A stretch of DNA of 64,000 bases from Gammaproteobacteria bacterium (GTDB lineage Bacteria > Pseudomonadota > Gammaproteobacteria > Pseudomonadales > Ketobacteraceae), in the NCBI GenBank assembly GCA_013178375.1, contig JABLXQ010000030.1:1-64000 (forward strand), in the 5' to 3' direction. How positions within the stretch are numbered: position 1 is the first letter of the stretch; each line of letters starts with the position of its first letter. The notes beneath the pieces were generated by a model. That model was given only the letters and a program-made list of their open reading frames with translations, was not told the origin of the DNA and ran no database searches. The translations under genes were made by a program, and so were the position numbers. Of the stretch, positions 16,455-24,691 are shown piece by piece.

Positions 16455-18464
16455 GTGACAAAACATGTTCTGAACCCGAGAGGATGGAAGCTGGCACTCT
16501 GCCTGATACTGGCATGGTGGTACTCCAGCATGACGTTCGCCTCTGTCGAAACCATCGCGCTGGATGACAACAGCGACCAGCTCAATCTGGTACACCATGT
16601 CGAATACCTGGTGGATACCAGCGGCAAGCTCACTGTCAACGATGTGCAGGATTCGTCGCGGGAAGGCGATTGGCAACGCCCCGTCAATATCATCGACAAC
16701 GTGAATTTCGGTTACACCAGCGCCAACTACTGGTTCCGCTTTCGCCTGCACAACAACACCGGGCACACCATCAGCAAGCAGCTGGAAATCGGCTATCCCG
16801 TACTGGACTATGTCGATATCTACCAGCAGTTCAGCAACGGCAACAGCGTCAACCTGAGCATGGGCGACAAGCGGCCGTTTCACGATCGGCCGGTCAATCA
16901 CCGCAATTTCATTGTGCCCCTGAAACTGCACCAGCAGGATGTGGTGGATATTTACATCCGCGTGCACACCACCAGTTCGATGCAGGTGCCGCTGATGCTC
17001 TGGCGCGACACCACCTTGCTGGAAGTGGCACAGGCGGAGATGCTCGGGCTGGGCATCTACTACGGCACCATGGTGGTGATGATCCTGTACAACCTGTTCG
17101 TGTTCCTGTCGGTGCGCGAAGCCAATTATCTGTATTACGTGCTCTATGTCGCCTGCATGGCGCTGTTTCTGGCCAGTCTCAATGGCGTTTCTTACCAGTA
17201 TCTGTGGCCCAACGGTATCTGGTGGAATGACCAGAGCATCGTCTTTTTCCTGGCGGGCGTGGTGCTGTTCGCTGCGTTGTTCACCATCAATTTCCTGCGC
17301 ATTTACGAGGTTTTTCCGCGCCTGCGGATTCCCGCCACCGGCGTCGTCATCATCAGCGCCATCGTAATGCTCGCCACCCTGTTCCTGCCCTATTCCACCA
17401 TGATATCGGTGGTGATCGGCTGGGCCGTGATCGGCATTTCCCTGGCGATCACGTTCGGCTCGTACCGCTGGCTAAGCGGCGACTCTTCCGCCAAATACTA
17501 TTGCATTGCCTGGTACGCCATGCTGATTGGCGGCGTGATCCTGGCGCTCAACAAATTCGATCTGGTGCCGCGCAATTTCTTCACTGAAAACGCCACCCAG
17601 CTGGGTTCGGCGCTGGAGGTGATTCTGTTGTCATTCGCGCTGGCAGACCGACTCAACGTGGAAAAACGCCGCCGCTTCGAAGCCCAGCTGCATGCACTGG
17701 AACACGAACGCATCGCCCGGCTGGCCCAGGCCGAAGCACTGCAGCAGGAAAAGAACGCGCGTCTGGCCCAGGAAAAAGCGCTGCTGCACGAACGCGAAGC
17801 CCGCAACGCCCAGGACAAGGCGCTGGACATCCAGATGCGCGCCAACGAAACCCTGGAATACAAGGTCAAGGAACGCACCCACGAACTGGAAATCGCCAAC
17901 AAGCGGCTGGAAGAACTGACCTACACCGACGGTCTCACCGGCATTCGCAACCGGCGCTACCTGAACCGCGCGCTGGAACGGGAATTTTCCCGCGCCAAGC
18001 GGGAAAAACTACCGCTGTCGCTGCTACTGATCGATATCGATCACTTCAAGCAGTTCAACGACAAATACGGCCATCTGGTGGGCGACGATTGCCTGCGCAC
18101 CGTCGCCACCACCATTGAAGACTCCGCCCTGCGGGAAAACGATATCGTGGCACGCTACGGCGGCGAGGAATTCTGCGTACTGTTGCCGAATACGGATCAG
18201 CCCGGCGCCCATCAGGTGGCCGAACTGATCCGGCAGCGGGTTCACCAGGCGGACTTCCAGGTAGGCGGCACTGCAGTTACCATCACTGTCAGCGTCGGAC
18301 TCACCACCTGCATTCCCGAACGGCATCATGAGATCGAGCAGTTCGTCTCTGCTGCCGACAGCGCGCTCTACAGTTCAAAACGCAATGGACGCAATCAGGT
18401 AACGGCGGAATTGCCCTCGTTCGGACCCAACCTGCAACCTGCGCCCGGTCCTGCCACCTCATGA
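16455..18464 (+). CDS. 7TMR-DISM diguanylate cyclase
   Basis: A 669-residue receptor. A signal peptide (about 1-30) leads to a periplasmic 7TMR-DISM extracellular domain type 2 (about 45-190, with YWFRFRLHNNTG and the WRDTT end), seven membrane helices (about 195-390), a long coiled coil with near-repeats (ARLAQAEALQQEKNARLAQE), and a C-terminal GGDEF domain with DIDHFKQFND, I-site REND and active GGEEF at 569-573. It should make cyclic di-GMP in response to a periplasmic ligand, probably a carbohydrate or other small molecule. The start is a GTG at 16455. Its stop overlaps the start of the next gene by four bases, which encodes a kinase with the same sensor architecture. Confidence 0.9.
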   Translation: MTKHVLNPRGWKLALCLILAWWYSSMTFASVETIALDDNSDQLNLVHHVEYLVDTSGKLTVNDVQDSSREGDWQRPVNIIDNVNFGYTSANYWFRFRLHNNTGHTISKQLEIGYPVLDYVDIYQQFSNGNSVNLSMGDKRPFHDRPVNHRNFIVPLKLHQQDVVDIYIRVHTTSSMQVPLMLWRDTTLLEVAQAEMLGLGIYYGTMVVMILYNLFVFLSVREANYLYYVLYVACMALFLASLNGVSYQYLWPNGIWWNDQSIVFFLAGVVLFAALFTINFLRIYEVFPRLRIPATGVVIISAIVMLATLFLPYSTMISVVIGWAVIGISLAITFGSYRWLSGDSSAKYYCIAWYAMLIGGVILALNKFDLVPRNFFTENATQLGSALEVILLSFALADRLNVEKRRRFEAQLHALEHERIARLAQAEALQQEKNARLAQEKALLHEREARNAQDKALDIQMRANETLEYKVKERTHELEIANKRLEELTYTDGLTGIRNRRYLNRALEREFSRAKREKLPLSLLLIDIDHFKQFNDKYGHLVGDDCLRTVATTIEDSALRENDIVARYGGEEFCVLLPNTDQPGAHQVAELIRQRVHQADFQVGGTAVTITVSVGLTTCIPERHHEIEQFVSAADSALYSSKRNGRNQVTAELPSFGPNLQPAPGPATS

Positions 18465-21151
18465 TGCGAATGCTGCAGCGCTCACTACTGCCCCTGGTGC
18501 TGCTGCTTGTATCCTTCACCAGCATTGGCAGCCAGGCCAGCACCGGACTGGTACTGGACAGCTCGGTGACGAATCTGCGCCTGAACGGCCAGCTGCAGTT
18601 TTTCGAGGACAAAAGCAATCGCCTGCGGGTGGAAGACATTGCGCAGCAACTGCAGGCCTTTCAAATCTATGAAAAGGAATCGGTGAACGAAGGCTATTCC
18701 AGCAGCGCCTGGTGGTTCAGCTTTCAGCTCTACAACAACGAACAAGTACCGATTCACTGGTGGCTGGATATCAGTTACCCGCTGCTCGACGAAGTTGAAC
18801 TGTACGAACTGGACCCGGCCACTGGCAGCATTCGCAGCATCGCGCAAACCGGTGATACCCGCCCGCTTTCAAGCCGCAGCGCCAAGACCAGCACCTTTGT
18901 ATTTCCGCTGCAGTTGCAACCGCAACGGGAATATCGCTATCTGGTGCGGGTATGGACCACGGGAACAGTTGCCGTTCCGATGGAACTGCACAGCAGCACC
19001 ACGTTTATCGAATACTATGGCGACCAGCGCCTGCTGACCGGCATCTATCATGGCGGCGCATTCTTTTTGATGCTGTACAACATAGGTCTGCTGCTGGCAG
19101 TGCGGGAACGCCTGTATCTGTATTACGTCATGTATGTCGCTTTTTTCCTGCTGACCACGTTCACCGCCACTGGCGTCGGCTTCGAATTTCTGTGGCCGGA
19201 TCAGTACTGGATCCAGTCGGGTGCCATGCCGATCACCATTATGTTCTCCTGCATATTCGGCATGCTGTTTTCCCGCAACCTGCTGGCGCTGGGCGAGCGC
19301 TCATCGGTGATGTTCCGGGCATCGCAGTACATTCTCGCAGGCAATTATCTGATACTGGCACTAAGCATCGCCCTGCCGTACACCTATGCAATACGGGCCG
19401 CCATGGCCGCCATTATGGTCAACGTTTTTTTTGCATTGCTGATCGGCTCTCACGGCATGCTGACCCGGTTTGCCCTCGCCCGCATTTACATGCTGGCCTG
19501 GACCGCGCTGCTGACCAGTGCCGCAGTATTCGTGCTCACGGCGGCCAAGATTATCGATTCCAGTCCGCTGTCGATCCACAGCCTCCAGCTGGGCAGCTCG
19601 ATCGAATTGCTGCTGCTGAGCGTTGCGCTCGCTGACCGCATTTCGCAATTGAAAAAACAGAAAAACGATGTCGAATCGGTGGCGAACGCGGAGCAATTCG
19701 CCAACCGCGCCAAATCAGATTTTCTCGCCTCCATGAGCCACGAAATTCGCACCCCCATGGCCGGCGTGCTGGGCATGGCGGAGCTGCTGGGCAACACGTC
19801 GCTGACCCACGAGCAAAAGCAATATCTGGAAACCATGCAGGACTCGTCGCGCTCGCTGCTGGATATCATCAACCAGATCCTCGACATGTCGAAGATCGAA
19901 GCCAACCGGCTGGAGCTGGAAGTCATCGACTTCAGGCTGGAAGCTGTGGTGGAAGATGCCATCAAGGTGTTTTACGCCAGGCGCCAGCACACCCCGGTGC
20001 GGTTCGAAACCCTGCTGGACCCACTGACACCGGCCACCCTGAAGGGTGATCCAACCCGGCTGCGCCAGGTGCTGATCAATCTGATCGGCAACGCCTACAA
20101 ATTTACCGAAAAAGGCAGCATCACCCTCAGCGTGCGGCCCGACGGGCAGCAAAAAATTCATTTCGCCATTATCGACACCGGGCCGGGCATCGCCGAAAGC
20201 GCCCTCAACCGGATTTTCGAACACTACGGCCAGGAAACTGCCAGCACCGCCCGCACCCATGGCGGCACCGGTCTGGGCCTGAGCATTTGCAAACAACTCG
20301 TCACCCTCATGGGTGGAGAAATCGGCGTGCAATCGCAGCCGGGTGCCGGCACCACTTTCTGGTTCACCCTGCCGGTTAATGCCACCACCGCTGAACCCAT
20401 GCTAACAACAAAAGGCATTGATACCGGCCAGCACCTGCACCTGTTTTCCAATGATCTGGCACTGCAGCGACAGATCGGCCTCTGGTGCAAACATCTGAAC
20501 CTGACGCTGGAAATAAACCGCTGGCCCAATGCCACCGACCAGGTGGAAAAGCTGATGATCCTGTCGGACGATATCGTGCAGTTGCGACAAAGCGCGTCGA
20601 TTCTCGCCTGCAAGGTACCCAGTCATCTGCTGGCGCGCCGCCGCACCGACGCGGAACAAACGGAATTCCCCGCCACCGAACTGCCACTGCTGCCGACGCA
20701 GTTTATGAACATTCTGCTCAACCGGCAGGTCGAGGTGAATGAACCCATTGCCAAAGCCGTCGAGGATACCGGCCCCATCTCCATCAAGCGCGTGCTGCTG
20801 GCGGAAGACAATCCGGTCAACGCGCAGGTGATCAAGGGCCTGCTGAAGCGGCTGGGTGTTGAATCCGACTGGTGCCAGAACGGCAAGGAAGCGGTCGAAA
20901 AGCTGCAACTCAAAAATTACGATCTGGTGTTCATGGACTGCGAAATGCCGGTGCTCGACGGCTATGAAGCCACCCGCCAGATCCGCGCTGGCGGCAACGA
21001 AAAACTCATCATCGTTGCGCTCACTGCGCATGCCATAAAGGAGTATGTGGACCAGGCCTACGCCGCCGGCATGAACGATTACCTCACCAAACCCATTGAT
21101 TTATCGACCCTGCGCAAATCCCTGCAGTACTGGTCATCCTCTGCGGCCTGA
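18461..21151 (+). CDS. 7TMR-DISM hybrid histidine kinase
   Basis: An 896-residue hybrid sensor kinase. It has a signal peptide (1-27), a DISM extracellular domain type 2 (about 35-180), seven transmembrane helices (about 190-390), HisKA with phosphoacceptor His427 (SHEIRTPM), HATPase (N box NLIGNAYKF, G1 DTGPGI, G2 GGTGLGLSI, about 530-640) and a C-terminal receiver with Asp826 (FMDCEMP) and Lys877 (LTKP). The stretch between about 645 and 765 looks like a decayed receiver. The gene overlaps the DISM cyclase by ATGA, so both are made together. The sensor halves are clearly paralogous (WWFSFQLYNN against YWFRFRLHNN). No response regulator or phosphotransfer gene is adjacent. Confidence 0.9.
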   Translation: MMRMLQRSLLPLVLLLVSFTSIGSQASTGLVLDSSVTNLRLNGQLQFFEDKSNRLRVEDIAQQLQAFQIYEKESVNEGYSSSAWWFSFQLYNNEQVPIHWWLDISYPLLDEVELYELDPATGSIRSIAQTGDTRPLSSRSAKTSTFVFPLQLQPQREYRYLVRVWTTGTVAVPMELHSSTTFIEYYGDQRLLTGIYHGGAFFLMLYNIGLLLAVRERLYLYYVMYVAFFLLTTFTATGVGFEFLWPDQYWIQSGAMPITIMFSCIFGMLFSRNLLALGERSSVMFRASQYILAGNYLILALSIALPYTYAIRAAMAAIMVNVFFALLIGSHGMLTRFALARIYMLAWTALLTSAAVFVLTAAKIIDSSPLSIHSLQLGSSIELLLLSVALADRISQLKKQKNDVESVANAEQFANRAKSDFLASMSHEIRTPMAGVLGMAELLGNTSLTHEQKQYLETMQDSSRSLLDIINQILDMSKIEANRLELEVIDFRLEAVVEDAIKVFYARRQHTPVRFETLLDPLTPATLKGDPTRLRQVLINLIGNAYKFTEKGSITLSVRPDGQQKIHFAIIDTGPGIAESALNRIFEHYGQETASTARTHGGTGLGLSICKQLVTLMGGEIGVQSQPGAGTTFWFTLPVNATTAEPMLTTKGIDTGQHLHLFSNDLALQRQIGLWCKHLNLTLEINRWPNATDQVEKLMILSDDIVQLRQSASILACKVPSHLLARRRTDAEQTEFPATELPLLPTQFMNILLNRQVEVNEPIAKAVEDTGPISIKRVLLAEDNPVNAQVIKGLLKRLGVESDWCQNGKEAVEKLQLKNYDLVFMDCEMPVLDGYEATRQIRAGGNEKLIIVALTAHAIKEYVDQAYAAGMNDYLTKPIDLSTLRKSLQYWSSSAA

Positions 21152-21170
21152 ATCACCGGGCTTGACCCAT

Positions 21171-21192
21171 GAAGTGAATCATGATTCACTTC
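21171..21192. promoter_or_regulatory. 22-bp perfect palindrome upstream of the TetR/AidB operon
   Basis: GAAGTGAATC and its exact complement GATTCACTTC flank a central AT. It lies 29 bases before the TetR start and just after a TTGACC (21162-21167). It is the probable operator of the following repressor and therefore of the whole operon. Confidence 0.7.
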
Positions 21193-21221
21193 TTTTAAAG
21201 AACTGAACTGGAATTCATTTT

Positions 21222-21836
21222 ATGGCCTACCGTGCCACCGCCAACACCGAGCAGCGCAAGCAGCAGGTGCATGCCAGCATTCTGAAAGCCGGCAAAGCGC
21301 TGGTGAGCGAAGCCGGCTTTCGCGCCCTGTCCATGGCCGCAGTGGCCGAGCGTGCCGGCATCGCCACCGGCACGCTGTACCGCTATTTTTCGTCCAAAAC
21401 CGCACTGTGCGTCTCCATCTTTGCCCACGCCACCGAGCATGAAATCCAGCAGGTGAGCGCTGCAGCCAAAAGTGGCGCGTCGGTAACGGAACGCCTGCGC
21501 AACGCCCTTGCCACTTTTGCCCAGCGCGCATTGCAGAATCCGGCGCTGGCCTATGCACTGATCGCCGAGCCGGCAGAACCCGATCTGGATCAGGCGCGGC
21601 TGGATTACCGCGCCGCCTGGGCCGACACCTTTGCTGCACTGATCCGCGAAGGCATCCGCAAAAATGAATTTTATGCACAACCCGATCGCCTCAGCGCCGC
21701 CGCCATGGTGGGCGCCATGGCCGAAGCCCTGATCACGCCGGCCATGACCCAGGCCAGCACCACCCAACGCAATCGCCAGATCCAGCAGGTCGTACAGTTC
21801 TGTCTGCGCGCCGTTGCCCACAATCCGGGAGACTGA
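21222..21836 (+). CDS. TetR-family regulator of the aidB operon
   Basis: A 204-residue regulator. The N-terminal helix-turn-helix (about 36-58: MAAVAERAGIATGTLYRYFS) is canonical; the C-terminal domain carries no recognised ligand motif. The gene opens an operon: its TGA ends one base before the aidB ATG, and a thioesterase follows. The perfect palindrome 29 bases upstream makes autoregulation likely, with an acyl-CoA or related effector plausible from the neighbours (inference). Confidence 0.85.
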   Translation: MAYRATANTEQRKQQVHASILKAGKALVSEAGFRALSMAAVAERAGIATGTLYRYFSSKTALCVSIFAHATEHEIQQVSAAAKSGASVTERLRNALATFAQRALQNPALAYALIAEPAEPDLDQARLDYRAAWADTFAALIREGIRKNEFYAQPDRLSAAAMVGAMAEALITPAMTQASTTQRNRQIQQVVQFCLRAVAHNPGD

Positions 21837-21837
21837 C

Positions 21838-23499
21838 ATGTCCGAATCCAACCTCAACCTGGCCGACACTCATGATGTTTTCAACCAGCCCTATGCGCTG
21901 GAAAACTACAACAGCTACCTCTCCGACGTGGCACTGCGCGAAGCAGTGAAACGCGAAGGCGCCGCCTGGGCCGACACCCCCGTCAGCGCGTTCGGCCAGT
22001 TCACCGGCTCCGCCGACGTGATCCAGTGGGGTTTCCAGGCCAACAAAAACAAACCGGAATTCCGCAGTCACGATCGTTACGGCCGGCGCGTCGACGAAGT
22101 GGAATTTCATCCGGCATATCACAAGCTGATGGAAGCCTCCATCGTCAACGGTCTGCATTCGCTGCCCTGGACCGACAAACGCAGTGGCAGCAACGTGCAC
22201 CGTGCCGCGCTGTCGTACCTGATGTCGCAGGTGGACGCCGGCCACGGCTGTCCCATCACCATGACGTTCGCCGCCATTCCCACCCTGCGCAAGCAGCCGG
22301 ACATCGCCGCGCGCTGGGAACCGCTCATCACCAATCGCTATTACGATCCGCGCAATCTTCCGCTGGAACAGAAAACCGGTGTCACCATCGGCATGGCAAT
22401 GACGGAAAAGCAGGGCGGCTCCGATGTGCGCGCCAACACCACCCGCGCGTTTCCCGTCGGCCAGCGTGGCGGTGGCCAACTCTACGAACTGGTGGGGCAC
22501 AAATATTTCGTATCGGCGCCCATGTGCGACGGCTTCCTGCTGCTGGCGCAAACAGAGGGCGGCCTATCCTGCTTCCTGGTACCGCGCTGGAAACCGGACG
22601 GCAGCAAAAATCCGCTGCAACTGCAGCAGCTGAAAAACAAAATGGGCAACGTGTCGAATGCCTCGTCGGAAACTGAACTGCGCGGCGCACTGGGCTGGCT
22701 GATCGGCGACGAAGGCCGTGGCGTTGCCAATATTCTGGAAATGGTGGCACTTACCCGCTTCGATTGCATGATCGGTTCCGCCGGCGGCATGCGTCAGGCC
22801 GTCGCGCAGATCCTGCATCACTGCGAGCACCGTTCCGCCTTCGGCAAATTGTTGGTGGATCAACCGCTGATGCAGAACGTGCTGGCGGATCTGGTGCTGG
22901 AAAGCGAAGCGGCACTGGCGCTGGCCATGCGCATGGCGCGGGGCCTGGACAATCAGGACGATGAACACGAAAAACTGATCGTGCGCATTGGCACTGCCGT
23001 CGGCAAATACTGGATCTGCAAACGCACACCGCCCCACGCCTATGAAGCGATGGAATGCATTGGCGGCAGCGCGGTGATGGAAGACAGCATGATGCCGCGT
23101 CTGTACCGTGAAGCGCCGGTGAACGCGATCTGGGAAGGCAGCGGCAACGTGCAGTGCCTGGACATGCTGCGCGCGATGGCGCGCACACCCGGCAGTCTGG
23201 AAGCGCTGCTGCAGGAAGTGGAATCCGTGCGCGGACAAAACAAGCTGCTCGACCAGCACGTGCAGAACCTGAAACAGGAACTGGCCGACATGAATGACAT
23301 CGAATACCGCGCCCGTGTGATCGTGGAGAAAATGGCGCTGGCACTGCAAGCCAGCACGTTGCTGCACGCCGACAACCCGTTGGTCGCCGATGCCTTCTGT
23401 GCCGCACGCCTGCAGCCCGGTACGCATCAAATGTTCGGCACGATTCCGCGCGGCATCGATTGCCGTGCCATCATCGACCGCGCCAGCCCGCACCAGTAA
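21838..23499 (+). CDS. aidB: AidB-like acyl-CoA dehydrogenase homologue
   Basis: A 553-residue flavoprotein close in length and sequence pattern to E. coli AidB (541): VFNQPYALENYNSYLSD at the N-terminus, CPITMTFAAIPTL, MTEKQGGSDVRANTTRA, LVGHKYFVSAP, and the C-terminal YREAPVNAIWEGSGNVQCLD with the Glu in the acyl-CoA dehydrogenase catalytic position. AidB binds FAD and DNA and belongs to the adaptive response to alkylation, though its true substrate is not settled. Here it is controlled with a TetR regulator and a thioesterase instead of Ada, which points to an acyl-CoA role or a different inducer. The ATG at 21838 has GGGAGA upstream. Confidence 0.88.
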   Translation: MSESNLNLADTHDVFNQPYALENYNSYLSDVALREAVKREGAAWADTPVSAFGQFTGSADVIQWGFQANKNKPEFRSHDRYGRRVDEVEFHPAYHKLMEASIVNGLHSLPWTDKRSGSNVHRAALSYLMSQVDAGHGCPITMTFAAIPTLRKQPDIAARWEPLITNRYYDPRNLPLEQKTGVTIGMAMTEKQGGSDVRANTTRAFPVGQRGGGQLYELVGHKYFVSAPMCDGFLLLAQTEGGLSCFLVPRWKPDGSKNPLQLQQLKNKMGNVSNASSETELRGALGWLIGDEGRGVANILEMVALTRFDCMIGSAGGMRQAVAQILHHCEHRSAFGKLLVDQPLMQNVLADLVLESEAALALAMRMARGLDNQDDEHEKLIVRIGTAVGKYWICKRTPPHAYEAMECIGGSAVMEDSMMPRLYREAPVNAIWEGSGNVQCLDMLRAMARTPGSLEALLQEVESVRGQNKLLDQHVQNLKQELADMNDIEYRARVIVEKMALALQASTLLHADNPLVADAFCAARLQPGTHQMFGTIPRGIDCRAIIDRASPHQ

Positions 23500-23514
23500 A
23501 ACGGAATTAACTGC

Positions 23515-23925
23515 ATGACCATGACCGCAAACGAACTGCAACAATACTTGCAGGAAATCTTTCCCCAGTTCGGCTATCGCATCGTCTCCGCCGGCGACAA
23601 CGCTGCCGTGCTGGAGCAGGGCACGGACACCAGTCACCTGCGCCCCGGCGGCACCGTGTCCGGGCCCACCCTGATGGCCATCGCCGACGCTGCCATGTAT
23701 ATCGCGATCCTGGCACAAATCGGCAAGGTGGCGCTGGCGGTCACCACCAACCTGAATATCAATTTCTACCGCAAGCCGACGCCGGGCAAACTGCGGGCCG
23801 AGGCCCGCATCCTGAAGCTGGGTCAACGGCTGGCGGTGGGAGATGTGCTATTGTTTTGTGACGGCGAAAAGGAATCGGTGGCGCACGTCGCCATTACTTA
23901 CTCGATTCCGCCGCGTCAAGCATGA
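23515..23925 (+). CDS. PaaI-type hotdog thioesterase
   Basis: A 136-residue single hotdog domain. The signature RPGGTVSGPTLMAIADAAMY contains the long helix and the Gly-rich turn of the PaaI/YigI-like acyl-CoA thioesterases, followed by TTNLNINFYRKP. It presumably hydrolyses an acyl- or aryl-acyl-CoA. It is third in the TetR/aidB operon, 15 bases after aidB. Confidence 0.82.
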   Translation: MTMTANELQQYLQEIFPQFGYRIVSAGDNAAVLEQGTDTSHLRPGGTVSGPTLMAIADAAMYIAILAQIGKVALAVTTNLNINFYRKPTPGKLRAEARILKLGQRLAVGDVLLFCDGEKESVAHVAITYSIPPRQA

Positions 23926-23955
23926 GGGCCGGGCAATTATGCCGGCAGGATTTGC

Positions 23956-23984
23956 TTTACAGCCCGGGGGCTTTCGCTCAATAT
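23956..23984 (+). promoter_or_regulatory. Candidate sigma-70 promoter for the DUF3015 gene
   Basis: TTTACA (23956-23961), a 17-base spacer and CAATAT (23979-23984) lie about 120 bases before the start. No experimental support. Confidence 0.4.
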
Positions 23985-24102
23985 CCCGGGGGTTGCAAGC
24001 AAAAGGCGCAATTTCCTGAGGCGAATCCATAACACCGAAGGCATGGAAACAGCCCGCAGGGATCTCGCGCTTCCGATGACCAAACCAAGGAGAACATCCA
24101 AG

Positions 24103-24585
24103 ATGAAAAAGGTATTGATTGGCGCGTTGTTGCTGGGCACTTCTTCGCTGGCCATGGCCGAAGCACCGGGTGGCCCGAGCTGCGGCTGGGGCAACATGGT
24201 ATTCAAGGGACAGAGCGGCATGGGTCCGCACTTTCTGGCTTCCATCACCAATGGCACTTCTGGTAACGCCACATTCGGCATGACCACCGGCACCAACGGT
24301 TGCTCCGTCAGCGGCACCCTGTCCTACGGTGGCAAGGCGATGGTCAACCTGTCTGCCATCATGGACGAATTCATTGAAGACGCAGCCAACGGCCAAGGCG
24401 AAGCCATGACTGCAATGGCCGTGTCCATGGGCGTGCAGCCGGAAGACCGCGCCGCCTTCGCGCAAGCCGTTCACACCAACTTCGACAGCATTTTCCCCAC
24501 TGCCGACGTGACTGCAGAACAAGTGTATTCCTCGATTGTTGACGTTATGAAAGCCGACGCCCGTCTGGCCAAATACGTATCCTGA
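24103..24585 (+). CDS. DUF3015-family exported protein
   Basis: A 160-residue protein with a clear signal peptide (MKKVLIGALLLGTSSLAMA, cleavage after AMA). The mature part has CGWGNMVFKGQSG, the TNGTSGNATFGMTTGTNGC region and two Cys that could form a disulfide, a pattern of the DUF3015 family found in the gammaproteobacterial periplasm. The start at 24103 has AAGGAG ten bases upstream; the open frame reaches 24043 but is not needed. It is followed by a strong terminator, so it is a single-gene unit. The function is unknown. Confidence 0.8.
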   Translation: MKKVLIGALLLGTSSLAMAEAPGGPSCGWGNMVFKGQSGMGPHFLASITNGTSGNATFGMTTGTNGCSVSGTLSYGGKAMVNLSAIMDEFIEDAANGQGEAMTAMAVSMGVQPEDRAAFAQAVHTNFDSIFPTADVTAEQVYSSIVDVMKADARLAKYVS

Positions 24586-24593
24586 TCCACCAG

Positions 24594-24620
24594 CGGGGGC
24601 TTCGGCCCCCGTATGTTTTT
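24594..24620 (+). terminator. Rho-independent terminator
   Basis: CGGGGGC, loop TTCG, GCCCCCG, then TATGTTTTT, nine bases past the DUF3015 stop. Confidence 0.85.
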
Positions 24621-24691
24621 CCCGCTCCCGCGCACCGCCATTCACCGTAGCGGTATTTTTCCAGCCTCCACGTCATCGTGACCGCTTTCCC

